A stretch of DNA of 64,000 nt. It comes from Caloranaerobacter sp. TR13 (GTDB taxonomy: Bacteria; Bacillota; Clostridia; Tissierellales; Thermohalobacteraceae). Position 1 is the stretch's first letter, and each line of letters opens with the position of its first letter. The DNA lies in NCBI RefSeq assembly GCF_001316435.1, contig NZ_JXLL01000005.1, forward strand, positions 1 through 64,000, in the 5' to 3' direction. Both the position numbers and the translations under genes were made by a program. Shown piece after piece: positions 28,254-37,622 of this stretch. Below the pieces are notes generated by a model that saw only the letters and a program-made list of their open reading frames with translations, did not search any database and was not told the origin of the DNA.

Positions 28254-29141
28254 TTGCAAATTGCTAAAAGAATGTCTTCCACTTCTACTTCTGTAAATCT
28301 AATGGATTATACAAGCAAATTTGTATTCATTTTATTGGGAAATCTGTTTTGTGCAATTGCATTTAATGGTTTTTTCGTACCAAATCACTTGCTAAGTGGT
28401 GGAGTTGGTGGAATAGCAATAATGATTCATTTTTTAACTGATTTACCAATCGGACTTATTATATTTCTTATTAATGTACCAATTTTTATAATTGGTTCTA
28501 GGATTATAGACAAAAGATTTACAACGTATAGCTTTATATCAATGCTAACTTTGTCTTTTTTACTTGAGTTAACTAGAGGAATTGATCAACTTATAATGAT
28601 GGATGATATATTGCTTGCAGCTATTTTTGGTGGTGTACTAAATGGTTTAGGTATGGGACTTATGTTTAGAAATAGAACATCACAAGGTGGATTAGATATT
28701 ATAGCTGCAATATTTAAGAAAAAATATAATATAAATATTGGAACAGGATTAATGGGAGTTAATACAATAATTATAGCATCATCTTCAGCATTATTCGGAT
28801 TAAAACCAGCAATGTATACGCTTATAGCGTTATATACAGCATATAAGATAGTTGATAAGGTACAGGAAGGATTAGACACTAAGAAAAATGTAATAATAAT
28901 ATCAGATAAATCTCAAGAGCTAGGAGAAGCAATACAGAAGAAGTTACAAAGAGGAGTTACTTTCCTTAAAGGAGAAGGTGGATATACTAAGAATAATAAA
29001 AATGTAATTTATTGTATAGTAACATCGACTCAAGTTGGAAAGCTAAAAGAGATAGTTGAACAAGTAGACCCTAATGCTTTTATGACAATCAATAATATAC
29101 AAGAAGTAAAAGGTAAAGGGTTTAAGAGTGTTGGAATATAA
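28254..29141 (+). CDS. YitT-family membrane protein (DUF161/DUF2179)
   Basis: A 295-residue protein with five to six membrane segments in the first 200 residues (NHLLSGGVGGIAIM, NRTSQGGLDIIAA are the YitT_membrane hallmarks) and a C-terminal DUF2179 ferredoxin-like domain (GVTFLKGEGGYTKNNKNVIYCIV). The function is unknown; transport is suspected for the family. It starts at a TTG with GAGGG 8 bases upstream. It stands alone and ends in a strong terminator. Confidence 0.92.
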   Translation: MQIAKRMSSTSTSVNLMDYTSKFVFILLGNLFCAIAFNGFFVPNHLLSGGVGGIAIMIHFLTDLPIGLIIFLINVPIFIIGSRIIDKRFTTYSFISMLTLSFLLELTRGIDQLIMMDDILLAAIFGGVLNGLGMGLMFRNRTSQGGLDIIAAIFKKKYNINIGTGLMGVNTIIIASSSALFGLKPAMYTLIALYTAYKIVDKVQEGLDTKKNVIIISDKSQELGEAIQKKLQRGVTFLKGEGGYTKNNKNVIYCIVTSTQVGKLKEIVEQVDPNAFMTINNIQEVKGKGFKSVGI

Positions 29142-29169
29142 GGTAAGGTTTAATCCTTACCTTTTTTTT
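29140..29169 (+). terminator. Terminator after the YitT gene
   Basis: A perfect 9-bp stem, 29140-29148 with 29155-29163, running into eight T. Confidence 0.9.
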
Positions 29170-29234
29170 AACTATGATATTGATTCTGTTCACATAAGAT
29201 TTTCAAAAAATTTAGAGAAAAATATAAATTTATA

Positions 29235-29263
29235 TTGACAATAGGAAACCGATTGCATATAAT
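29235..29263 (+). promoter_or_regulatory. Consensus promoter with LacI-type operator in the spacer
   Basis: TTGACA (29235-29240) and TATAAT (29258-29263) are 17 bases apart. The spacer contains GGAAACCGATTGC (29244-29256), one of three related operator sequences in this region. Binding there would block RNA polymerase directly, so the regulator is probably autoregulated. Confidence 0.85.
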
Positions 29264-29310
29264 CGAGTTATAAAATATGAACTATTTAAATAAAAAATAG
29301 GGTGAAAAAT

Positions 29311-30312
29311 ATGAAGGTTACTATTAGTGATATCGCAAGAATAGCTGGAGTATCAAAATCAACTGTTTCTAGAGTTTTGAACAACAGCAAGCCTGTAAGT
29401 GAAGAGGTAAGGAAAAAGGTTTTAAAAGCTATTGAAGATACAAATTACAAGCCGAGTTTATTGGCTAGGAGTCTTGCAAATAAAAAGACTAATTTAATTG
29501 GTGTTGTTATTCCAGATGTTTCAAACTCTTTTTTTTCAGAGCTTGTAAGAGGAATACAAGATTATGCAGGAAGCAAATCATACAACATTTTACTTTGCAA
29601 CACATATTTTGACCATACTAAGGAAATTCAATATTTAAATATATTGAGTGAACAAGAGGTTGAAGGAATTATATTTCTTACAAGTAAAATAGTTGAGGAA
29701 CATGTTGATTTTTTTAGGAATTTTAGAAAACCAGTTGTAATTGTAAATAGAAAAATAGAAGAATTAAACATACCATGTGTAGATGTTGACAATTTTAAAG
29801 CATCCTATGAAGCAGTAAATTACTTAATAAACTTAAATCATAATAGAATTGGAATGATTAGAGGACCATTAAATAATAAGTCAGTTGGATTAAATAGATT
29901 TGAGGGATATAAAAAAGCATTAGAAGATAATGGAATAGAATTCAATGAAGATTTAGTAGTAGAAGGGAATTTTACAATAAACGATGGTTATAAGGCAATG
30001 GGGAAACTACTTTCTCTAAGAGATATACCAACAGCTGTTTTTTGCGCAAGTGATAGTATGGCAATTGGTGCGATAAAATGTATCATGGATAGCGGCTTTA
30101 AGGTTCCAGACGATATATCAATAATAGGCTTTGATGGGATACCAATGGCTTCAATATTTGTTCCATCAATTACAACAATTGCTCAGCCTATATTGGAAAT
30201 GGGAACTACAGCTATAAAAATGATTTTTGACCAATTAGAAGGAAAAGAAGTAAAAGATATAATAATGCCAACAGAGCTTGAAGTAAGACAGAGCACTAAA
30301 AGAAGAATATAA
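29311..30312 (+). CDS. LacI-family transcriptional regulator of the sugar region
   Basis: A 333-residue LacI/GalR repressor. The N-terminal helix-turn-helix and hinge are classical: VTISDIARIAGVSKSTVSRVLNNSKPVSEEVR and KPSLLARSLANKKT. The remaining part is the periplasmic-binding-protein-like effector domain with NLIGVVIPDVSNSFFSEL and DISIIGFDGIPMASIFVPSITTI. The ATG at 29311 has AGGGTG 6 bases upstream; a GTG at 29302 lies in that SD. Three operator-like sites (29244, 30328, 33984) flank it, the kinase operon and the ABC importer, so it likely controls all of them. The inducer is unknown. Confidence 0.95.
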   Translation: MKVTISDIARIAGVSKSTVSRVLNNSKPVSEEVRKKVLKAIEDTNYKPSLLARSLANKKTNLIGVVIPDVSNSFFSELVRGIQDYAGSKSYNILLCNTYFDHTKEIQYLNILSEQEVEGIIFLTSKIVEEHVDFFRNFRKPVVIVNRKIEELNIPCVDVDNFKASYEAVNYLINLNHNRIGMIRGPLNNKSVGLNRFEGYKKALEDNGIEFNEDLVVEGNFTINDGYKAMGKLLSLRDIPTAVFCASDSMAIGAIKCIMDSGFKVPDDISIIGFDGIPMASIFVPSITTIAQPILEMGTTAIKMIFDQLEGKEVKDIIMPTELEVRQSTKRRI

Positions 30313-30327
30313 TTTTTTTAAAGACAC

Positions 30328-30343
30328 AGGAAACCGGTTTACT
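30328..30343. promoter_or_regulatory. LacI-type operator upstream of the kinase-SPS operon
   Basis: AGGAAACCGGTTTACT contains the 10-base palindrome AAACCGGTTT. It is close in sequence to the sites at 29243 and 33984 and lies about 120 bases before the kinase start. Confidence 0.75.
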
Positions 30344-30461
30344 AAATTCATGATTTTTTTATACTAGAACTTACGATTTTTAACAAGATTTAATAATTTC
30401 AAGTCTCGATAAAATAAAGATGTATATTTAGTAGGAAAAAAGGTTAAGAGGTGAAAAAATA

Positions 30462-31424
30462 GTGTTGCAATTAAATGAAAAAGTGAATTTAAGAGAAGAT
30501 AAAACCATAGATGTTACAGCAGTTGGAGAGATACTCATTGATATGATATCAACTGAATACAGTGACGATTTGAATTGTAAGAGTTTTGAAAAATTTTTTG
30601 GTGGTTCACCGGGCAATTTAGCTATAAATGTTAAAAATCTTGGTGCAAAATCTTCTTTAATATCAAAAGTAGGGAACGATGATTTTGGTAGGTTTTTAGT
30701 GGACAAGTTAAACGAAAATGGTGTTGATACTTCTGGAATAGAATTCGATGATGATAGTAATACTTCTATGGTAATAGTAAATAAGAGCAAAACAACACCA
30801 AAATTTATTGCTTATAGAGATGCTGAAAAGAAAATCACTTATAACGAAACTATTGATAAGCTTATTAAAGATACAAAAATTATTCATTTTTCATCATGGC
30901 CAATATCATATAGCACTTCTAGGAATACAATTGAAAAAATTATTGAAGTAGCTAAAGATGAAGGAGCTTTGATATGTTTTGATCCAAACTATAGAAAAAT
31001 ATTATGGGAAAAAGGTCATGATGGAGCTTCATATGTTAAGGCTATTATTGAAAAGGTCGATATAATTAAACCTTCATATGACGATGCTTTTCATTTGTTT
31101 GGGGAAGGGACAGTAGAAGTATATATTGATAAATTTTTAGAGCTAGGGCCTAAATTGGTTATCATGACATTAGGTAAATATGGTTTGATTGTTGCAAATA
31201 AAAAAGAATGTATGAAATTTAGCTCTCTTGCAACTGAAGTAGTTGACACAACTGGGGCAGGCGACGCATTTTGGTCAGGGTTTTATTTAGGTATATTGAA
31301 TAATAAAACAATAAAAGAATCTGTTGAATTAGGATTGGCTACTAGTGCATATAAACTCAAGCATATGGGAGCAGTCATAGAGCTTCCACACTTTACACAG
31401 ATAGAAAAGATTTACAGTTTATAG
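30462..31424 (+). CDS. PfkB-family sugar kinase, probable fructokinase
   Basis: The 320-residue ribokinase-family enzyme shows AVGEILIDMIS and FFGGSPGNLAINVKNLG at the N-terminus (substrate side) and the second signature VVDTTGAGDAFWSGFYLG, whose GAGD carries the catalytic base. Fructose as substrate is inferred from the sucrose-phosphate synthase gene that follows after 10 bases: the kinase would supply fructose 6-phosphate or use fructose released from disaccharides. The GTG start at 30462 has AAGAGGTG 8 bases upstream. It is the first gene of a three-gene operon under a LacI-type operator. Confidence 0.9.
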   Translation: MLQLNEKVNLREDKTIDVTAVGEILIDMISTEYSDDLNCKSFEKFFGGSPGNLAINVKNLGAKSSLISKVGNDDFGRFLVDKLNENGVDTSGIEFDDDSNTSMVIVNKSKTTPKFIAYRDAEKKITYNETIDKLIKDTKIIHFSSWPISYSTSRNTIEKIIEVAKDEGALICFDPNYRKILWEKGHDGASYVKAIIEKVDIIKPSYDDAFHLFGEGTVEVYIDKFLELGPKLVIMTLGKYGLIVANKKECMKFSSLATEVVDTTGAGDAFWSGFYLGILNNKTIKESVELGLATSAYKLKHMGAVIELPHFTQIEKIYSL

Positions 31425-31434
31425 GAGGGAAACC

Positions 31435-32919
31435 GTGAGAATAGCTTTTTTAAACCCACAAGGAAACTTCGATAAAAACGATCTTTATTGGACTGAACAT
31501 CCTGATTTTGGAGGACAGCTTGTTTATGTAAAAGAAGTTGCAATAGCAATGGGAAAGTTAGGATATAAGGTTGATATTATTACAAGACAGATAATCGATG
31601 ATGAATGGAAAGGATTTGAAAGCACTTTTGATTATTATGAAGGTGCTCAAAATGTAAGGATTATTAGAATACCTTTTGGCGGAAAAAAGTTCCTAAATAA
31701 AGAGCTTTTATGGGAGCATTTAAATGAATATGTTGACAATATAATAGATTTTTATAAAAAAGAAGGTGAAATGCCAGATTTTATAACAACACATTATGGT
31801 GATGGAGGAATTGCTGGAGCAATTATGTATGAAAAAACAGGTATTCCGTATTCTTTTACAGGACATTCTTTAGGTGCTCAAAAGATGGATAAACTAAATG
31901 TAAATGAAAAAAATATTGAAGAGTTAGATAAAAAATATAATTTCTCCAAGAGAATAATGGCTGAAAGAATTAGCATGGCAAATTCAGCAGTAAATTTTGT
32001 AAGTACCCTTCAAGAAAGAATGGAACAATACGGGCATAGAGCGTATAAAAATGCTGTTGATATTAGCGATGATAATAAATTTAGAGTAGTTCCACCGGGG
32101 GCTAATACAGAGATATTCTCGATCGATAGTCAAAATGAAGAAGACCCAGTTATTATAGAAAAGATTAAGAATGTATTTAAAAGAGACTTAGATGCTGATA
32201 GACAAAACTTACCAGCAATAATTGCTGCAAGTAGATTAGACCCTAAAAAAAATCATATAGGTTTAGTTAAAGCTTATGCACAAAGTCATGAATTACAAGA
32301 GAGGGCAAACTTAATTATTACACTCAGAGGGATTGATAATCCTTTTGTTGATTATTCATCTGCAAAGGGAGATGAAAAGAAGATTTTAGATGAAATAATG
32401 GATATAATAAATAAGAATAATTTAAAAGGGAAAGTAAGCATGTTTAGTTTGAATAGTCAAAAACAGTTGGCTGCTTGCTATAGAGAGTTAAGTAGAAGAA
32501 AATCGGTATTTTCATTAACTGCTCTTTATGAACCTTTTGGATTAGCACCTATTGAGGCAATGGCTTGTGGTTTGCCAGTTGCAGTTACACAAAATGGCGG
32601 GCCATCAGAAGTTTTAAAGGAAGGTAACGAAAAATTTGGAGTATTAGTAGATGCTTCAAACCCTAAGAGTATTGCAGAAGGTTTGATTGAAGTTTTCAAT
32701 AACTATGACTACTATCAAAGACAAGGATTATATAGAGTAAAGAGTAAGTATACATGGAACAGTACTGCGAAGGGATATATAAAAGCTATTAAGGAAAAAT
32801 TAGACAATAAACAAGATTACAAGAAGCTAGAAATACATCAATACTTCTTAAATCCTGTAAAGGAAAATGTGATATCTCTTGACTGGCTAAAAAAAATATA
32901 TTTGGATGGTGATAATTAA
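31435..32919 (+). CDS. Sucrose-phosphate synthase
   Basis: A 494-residue GT-B glycosyltransferase (family GT4) whose N-terminus FLNPQGNFDKNDLYWTEHPD and FGGQLVYVKEVA, then TTHYGDGGIAGAIM and GHSLGAQKMDKLNVN, closely follows the structurally known Halothermothrix orenii sucrose-phosphate synthase as I remember it. The donor-site motif EPFGLAPIEAMACGLPV is present. It joins UDP-glucose and fructose 6-phosphate to sucrose 6-phosphate, and the reaction is reversible. The GTG start has an AGGAGGG SD. No sucrose-phosphatase gene is in the window and no phosphatase domain is fused. Confidence 0.92.
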   Translation: MRIAFLNPQGNFDKNDLYWTEHPDFGGQLVYVKEVAIAMGKLGYKVDIITRQIIDDEWKGFESTFDYYEGAQNVRIIRIPFGGKKFLNKELLWEHLNEYVDNIIDFYKKEGEMPDFITTHYGDGGIAGAIMYEKTGIPYSFTGHSLGAQKMDKLNVNEKNIEELDKKYNFSKRIMAERISMANSAVNFVSTLQERMEQYGHRAYKNAVDISDDNKFRVVPPGANTEIFSIDSQNEEDPVIIEKIKNVFKRDLDADRQNLPAIIAASRLDPKKNHIGLVKAYAQSHELQERANLIITLRGIDNPFVDYSSAKGDEKKILDEIMDIINKNNLKGKVSMFSLNSQKQLAACYRELSRRKSVFSLTALYEPFGLAPIEAMACGLPVAVTQNGGPSEVLKEGNEKFGVLVDASNPKSIAEGLIEVFNNYDYYQRQGLYRVKSKYTWNSTAKGYIKAIKEKLDNKQDYKKLEIHQYFLNPVKENVISLDWLKKIYLDGDN

Positions 32920-33929
32920 TGCCAGAGCTAAGGAAAAACATTCTAACAGGGAACCAAGTAGTGATTGCAGTTGAAAGAAGTAAAAGACCTTCGGATTTAA
33001 AGTCAGATAATGATGAATTTGAGAATTTAAGTGAATATGATGAAAAATGTCCGTTGTGTCTAGGGAATGAAGAAATGACTCCTCCCGAACAGTTCAGAAT
33101 ACAATCTGATGATAAATGGGTAGTCAGAGCTATACCAAATAAATTTCCAATTTTGTCAAAAACAAGTGAAGTTCTGGAGAATAACGAAGATATATTTATT
33201 AAAAAGAATGGAGTAGGAATTCACGAAGTTCTAATTGAGAGCAACAAACACAATAAAAGCTTTTTCAATATGAAAAGTAATGATTTTAATAATATCTTAA
33301 GAATGTATAAAAATAGATTTGAAAAATTACTTAAATTTGAATTTACTTCATACGTAAGTTTATTTAAGAATAATCTAAAAAAGGCTGGAGCATCGCTTGT
33401 TCACTCACATGCACAAATTATTACAGTACCCATCGTACCAGAAAATATCGAAATAGAGCTTAGAAACGCTAAGGAATTTTATAATAGTAATAAGAAAAAT
33501 ATTTTTGAGTTTATTATTGAGAGTGAACTTAATAGAGATGAAAGAGTTATTTACAATTCAGAAAACTTTAGCATAATTGCTCCATTTGCATCAGCTTATA
33601 ATTATGAAGTTGAAATAATATTTAAGAATTTATCTAGATTTGAAAAAATAAAAGATACTGAAATAAATGAATTATCAATCTTAATGGAGAGATTATTTCA
33701 GAAATACAAGCAAGTTCTAGGTGTTATTCCATTTAATATGATTGTTCATTCATTACCAAAGGGAAGATATGACATGGATGATAAATACAATGTTCATATA
33801 CATATAGTCCCTAGACTTTCTAATCAAGCTGGTTTTGAATTAGGAACTGGAATTATGGTTAATGCTGTGCCTCCAGAAAATGCAGCTCAGTATTTAAAAT
33901 TTGATGTAAAATCAGAAAAACAAAAATAA
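32919..33929 (+). CDS. Galactose-1-phosphate uridylyltransferase-like nucleotidyltransferase
   Basis: The product (336 residues) belongs to the GalT branch of the HIT superfamily: CPLCLGNEEMTPPE near the start (zinc-binding cysteine pair), a WVVRAIPNKFPIL strand, GIHEVLIES and the active-site triad HSHAQI, where the middle histidine forms the nucleotidyl intermediate, plus HIHIVPRLS near the C-terminus. It probably makes or breaks a nucleotide sugar, for example UDP- or ADP-glucose, next to sucrose-phosphate synthase. It overlaps that gene by one base and ends the operon. It differs from classical GalT, so the exact substrate is open. Confidence 0.82.
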   Translation: MPELRKNILTGNQVVIAVERSKRPSDLKSDNDEFENLSEYDEKCPLCLGNEEMTPPEQFRIQSDDKWVVRAIPNKFPILSKTSEVLENNEDIFIKKNGVGIHEVLIESNKHNKSFFNMKSNDFNNILRMYKNRFEKLLKFEFTSYVSLFKNNLKKAGASLVHSHAQIITVPIVPENIEIELRNAKEFYNSNKKNIFEFIIESELNRDERVIYNSENFSIIAPFASAYNYEVEIIFKNLSRFEKIKDTEINELSILMERLFQKYKQVLGVIPFNMIVHSLPKGRYDMDDKYNVHIHIVPRLSNQAGFELGTGIMVNAVPPENAAQYLKFDVKSEKQK

Positions 33930-33983
33930 ATGCAGCAAAAGTCACATTTATTCTAATCTATACAGCATAATTTATTATGCTTG

Positions 33984-33997
33984 AGGAAACCGGTTAC
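33984..33997. promoter_or_regulatory. LacI-type operator upstream of the ABC importer
   Basis: AGGAAACCGGTTAC with the palindrome AACCGGTT is the third copy of the operator in this region. It lies about 75 bases before the first permease gene; TTGAGG at 33981 could serve as a poor -35 box. Confidence 0.75.
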
Positions 33998-34070
33998 AAA
34001 ATTTGCATTTTAACAAAGGAAATAAGTATAAACAATATAGTTTGTAAATTGTAATGAGGGGGGAAATTTA

Positions 34071-35144
34071 ATGAAAAAAAATAAACAAATAACAAGTCTA
34101 GCCAAACAAGAAGAAAGACTTGCAATTAAGCTATTGTTACCTACTTTTTTAATATTAATTATTATTGCGATATATCCGTTAGGACAAGTCTTCTATACAA
34201 GTTTTACAGATAAAACCTTTGCCAGTGCTACTAAAGAAACTAACTTTATAGGATTGGAAAACTATAAGAAATTACTAAGTGTTACTATTAAAGAATTACC
34301 ACCTATTACTGACGAAAATGGTAATCAAAAAATAGATTCAAAAACTAATAGACCGTTATATGAGAGACCTATTAGAGTTTTACCAAGGAAACCTTACAGA
34401 TACAAAGAGTTAACTCAGTTTAGCTTTATGGGGAAAAGGTTTGTCATAGGAGTTACAGATCCAAATTTTATTTCATCTATTAGTAATACAGTTATTTTTA
34501 CTATTATATCTGTTGCTTTAGAAACTGTACTCGGATTAGCTATTGCTTTGGTAGTTAACAGTAATTTTTATGGTAGAGGTGCTATGAGAACTGTAATGTT
34601 AGTACCTTGGGCAGTGATTACAGTAGTTTCTGCTCGTATGTGGGAATGGATGCTACAACCAAGTAGAGTTGGACTTTTCAACACTATACTTGACAAAATC
34701 GGAATAGGAAATGGACAGATAGCTTTTTTAACTAATGAAAAATTACAACTACCTTCTTTAATAGCAGTTGATGTTTGGAAAACAACTCCTTTTATGGCTT
34801 TACTATTGTTAGCAGGATTACAGCTTATACCAAATACATTATATGAAGCAGCAGAAATAGATGGAGCGAGTAAACTAAAACAATTTTTTACCATAACGCT
34901 TCCACTACTAAAACCAACGATAGCAGTAGCTTTAGTTTTCAGAACTTTAGATGCACTAAGAGTATTTGATGTTTTCCAGGTTCTTTTATCTAGTAGGAAG
35001 TATTCTATGGCAAGTTATAATTATTTTCAGCTTATAGGAAATAGAAATATGGGACTAGCTTCAGCTATTGGAGTTATTATATTTGTGCTAATCGCAGTAT
35101 TTGCCGTGTCATATATTAAGTTATTGGGGGTAGATTCCGAATGA
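34071..35144 (+). CDS. ABC sugar importer permease, MalF type
   Basis: A 357-residue permease with six or more membrane segments and the EAA loop TLYEAAEIDGASKLKQFFTITLPLLKP (contact site for the ATPase). Between the first and second segments is an outside insert of about 80 residues. It belongs to the MalF/UgpA sugar permease family. The SD is GAGGGGGG. Its stop overlaps the start of the MalG-type gene by four bases (ATGA), so the two subunits are made together. The cluster imports an oligosaccharide; the sugar is not determined by sequence. Confidence 0.93.
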   Translation: MKKNKQITSLAKQEERLAIKLLLPTFLILIIIAIYPLGQVFYTSFTDKTFASATKETNFIGLENYKKLLSVTIKELPPITDENGNQKIDSKTNRPLYERPIRVLPRKPYRYKELTQFSFMGKRFVIGVTDPNFISSISNTVIFTIISVALETVLGLAIALVVNSNFYGRGAMRTVMLVPWAVITVVSARMWEWMLQPSRVGLFNTILDKIGIGNGQIAFLTNEKLQLPSLIAVDVWKTTPFMALLLLAGLQLIPNTLYEAAEIDGASKLKQFFTITLPLLKPTIAVALVFRTLDALRVFDVFQVLLSSRKYSMASYNYFQLIGNRNMGLASAIGVIIFVLIAVFAVSYIKLLGVDSE

Positions 35145-36013
35145 TGAAAAAAAGGAATGTTAACTATATAATCAAGAGAATAGGGTTTTATGCTTTAATT
35201 TGCTTTATATTCATCTATATGTTATTCCCCTTCTATTGGGCTGTAAATTCATCACTAAAATCAGAAGGACAATTACAGATGACACCAGCTACATTTGTTC
35301 CACGTGATCCTAATACAATGAAAGTTTCACCAACTTTTCAAAACTATATAGCTGTCATTAAAGATGGTCAATTTGTAAGAGGACTTTTGAATAGTACTGT
35401 CGTAGCAACATCAACTACTCTATTAGCATTGACAGTTGGATCATTTGCTGCTTTTGCTCTTGGCAAACTTAGATTTAGAGGCAAAAAGGCATATCTTTAT
35501 ATAATACTAGCTATGACAATGTTTCCACAAGTAACTATATTAGCTGGTTTATATGCAGTAATTACTAAGATAGGCATGGGTGCTAAACTTAGTATGATAC
35601 TATCTTATATGATATTTACTCTACCATTTACAACTTGGGTTATGACTTCATTCTTTAAAGATTTACCTGTTGAGATAATGGAATCAGCTCAAATCGATGG
35701 AGCAACTCCATTTCAGACTTTTAGAATGATTTTGTTACCTTTGACAGCTCCAGCATTGGTAACAACTGGATTATTATCTTTTATAGCAGCGTGGAACGAG
35801 TATTTATTTGCATTGACATTTACATCAATAGATCCAAGCTCAAGAACAGTTCCAGTTGCTATATCATATTTTACTGGAAGTATAGCAAGGCAAGAGCCAT
35901 TCGGTGAAATTATGGCAGCAGCAGTTATAGTTACTATACCGATTGTAGTACTTGTATTAATATTCCAGAGAAAAATTATTGCAGGTTTAACAGCTGGTGC
36001 AGTTAAAGGCTAA
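35141..36013 (+). CDS. ABC sugar importer permease, MalG type
   Basis: The second permease, 290 residues, has six membrane segments and the EAA loop EIMESAQIDGATPFQTFRMILLPLTAP, as in MalG. It pairs with the upstream permease. A stem-loop (36016-36041) lies immediately after its stop and before the binding-protein gene. No ABC ATPase gene is in the cluster, so a shared MsmX-type ATPase encoded elsewhere must serve it. Confidence 0.94.
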   Translation: MMKKRNVNYIIKRIGFYALICFIFIYMLFPFYWAVNSSLKSEGQLQMTPATFVPRDPNTMKVSPTFQNYIAVIKDGQFVRGLLNSTVVATSTTLLALTVGSFAAFALGKLRFRGKKAYLYIILAMTMFPQVTILAGLYAVITKIGMGAKLSMILSYMIFTLPFTTWVMTSFFKDLPVEIMESAQIDGATPFQTFRMILLPLTAPALVTTGLLSFIAAWNEYLFALTFTSIDPSSRTVPVAISYFTGSIARQEPFGEIMAAAVIVTIPIVVLVLIFQRKIIAGLTAGAVKG

Positions 36014-36015
36014 AT

Positions 36016-36041
36016 AAGTAGATATTTTGATATATCTGCTT
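36016..36041 (+). other. Intercistronic stem-loop between MalG-type and binding-protein genes
   Basis: Ten-bp stem (36016-36025 with 36032-36041, one G-U pair) without a T tract; a likely RNA-processing or stabilising element rather than a full terminator. Confidence 0.5.
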
Positions 36042-36069
36042 AGTATAAAACTTTGTGTTGGAAAGGAGG

Positions 36070-36129
36070 ATGGATTGTATTAAATATAGGTTAGCAAATT
36101 GTAATGATCTAGAAAAAATAACTTTTTAA
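36070..36129 (+). pseudogene. Nineteen-codon frame resembling the start of a GNAT acetyltransferase
   Basis: An AAGGAGG site touches an ATG that opens a frame reading YRLANCNDLEKI before a stop. This resembles the N-terminal strand of GNAT acetyltransferases and may be a gene remnant; it could also be meaningless. The real SD distance (zero bases) argues against strong translation. Confidence 0.2.
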
Positions 36130-36142
36130 AGGGGGAATTTAA

Positions 36143-37549
36143 ATGTTTATTAAGAAAAAAACTTTTATAGCTTTAATGATGATATTAATTTTATCAGTGT
36201 CTTTATTAACTGTTGGATGCAGTGATAGTAAAGTAGAAAATCAAGAGTCAAATGCTACAACTACTGAAGCTACAAATACTAATGACAGTAAAACTGATGA
36301 ATCACAGAGCGATAGTTCATCTGCTGAAGATAAAATTGTTATTACAATAGCAGGTGGAGCTGTAGGTAATGAACTTGAATTAACAAAGAGAGCAGCTGAA
36401 ATGTATACTAAAAAACACCCTAATGTTGAAGTAAAAGTTTTAGATACTCCAGATTTAGCTCAGGATAGATTAGGATTATATCTACAATTCCTTGAAGCTA
36501 AGAGCCCAGATATAGACATATATCAAATAGACGTTATTTGGCCAGGAGATTTAGCTGAGCACTTTGTTGACTTATATAAATATGGTGCAAAAGATGTAGT
36601 TGATAAGCATTTTGATGCTATAATTAAAAATAATACTGTTGACGGTAAGCTAGTTGCTATACCTTGGTTTACAGATGCTGGTTTACTTTACTATAGGAAA
36701 GATTTATTAGAAAAATACAACTTAGAAGTACCTAAAACATGGGATGAACTAGAAAGAGCTGCTAAAATAATTCAAGATGGAGAACGTGCTGAAGGTAATA
36801 GTGATTTCTGGGGTTATGTATGGCAAGGAGATGCATATGAAGGGCTTACTTGTGACGCTTTAGAATGGATATATTCTAATGGTGGAGGAACTATTATTAG
36901 TCCTGACAAGAAAATAACAATTAACAATCCAAACGCAATTGAAATTATCAATAAAGCAGCTAGTTGGGTAGGAACTATTTCTCCTGATGGAGTAACAGGT
37001 ATGGCTGAAGAAGATGCACGTAATATGTGGCAAGCAGGAAATGCTGCATTTATGCGTAACTGGCCATATGCTTACAGTTTAGGTAATGCTGATGATAGTG
37101 CGATTAAAGGTAAATTCGACGTTGCTCCATTGCCTGCTGGTAAGAGTGGATCAGGAGCAGCTACACTTGGCGGATGGCAATTAGCAGTTAGTAAGTATAG
37201 TAAACATAAAGAAATAGCAGCAGATGTAGCATTATACTTAGCTTCTTATGAAGTACAAAAAATGAGAGCGATAGAGGGTTCATTTAACCCAACTATTAAA
37301 GAACTTTATTCAGATAAGGATGTTTTAAAGGCTAATCCTTTTATGGGTAGATTGTATGATGTATTTATTAACGCAGTAGCTCGTCCATCAACAGCTACTT
37401 CACCAAATTACAACAACGTTTCAACTCTTTTCTTCAAGTCAGTTTACTCTGTATTAACTGGTGAAAAAGATGCACAGACAGCTCTAGAAGAACTTGAATT
37501 AGATTTACAAGATTTAACTGGCTTTGAGATTGGTGAGCCTAAAAATTAA
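36143..37549 (+). CDS. Extracellular sugar-binding lipoprotein
   Basis: A 468-residue solute-binding protein. A lysine-rich signal peptide ends in the lipobox LTVGC (lipid-bearing cysteine 26), followed by a serine/threonine-rich linker to about residue 65. The mature domain has the family-1 binding protein patterns RAAEMYTKKHPNVEVKVLD, DIYQIDVIWPGDLAEHF and NAAFMRNWPYAYSL. Aromatic residues such as W of PWFTDAG suggest sugar stacking. The gene follows both permease genes, with SD AAAGGGGGA, and is enclosed by stem-loops that may raise its mRNA level. Confidence 0.95.
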   Translation: MFIKKKTFIALMMILILSVSLLTVGCSDSKVENQESNATTTEATNTNDSKTDESQSDSSSAEDKIVITIAGGAVGNELELTKRAAEMYTKKHPNVEVKVLDTPDLAQDRLGLYLQFLEAKSPDIDIYQIDVIWPGDLAEHFVDLYKYGAKDVVDKHFDAIIKNNTVDGKLVAIPWFTDAGLLYYRKDLLEKYNLEVPKTWDELERAAKIIQDGERAEGNSDFWGYVWQGDAYEGLTCDALEWIYSNGGGTIISPDKKITINNPNAIEIINKAASWVGTISPDGVTGMAEEDARNMWQAGNAAFMRNWPYAYSLGNADDSAIKGKFDVAPLPAGKSGSGAATLGGWQLAVSKYSKHKEIAADVALYLASYEVQKMRAIEGSFNPTIKELYSDKDVLKANPFMGRLYDVFINAVARPSTATSPNYNNVSTLFFKSVYSVLTGEKDAQTALEELELDLQDLTGFEIGEPKN

Positions 37550-37622
37550 TATAACTACTATTAAGTAATTAGTCTTTGATTTAATTGATATAATATAGTA
37601 AACTAAACGTATTATTTTATTT

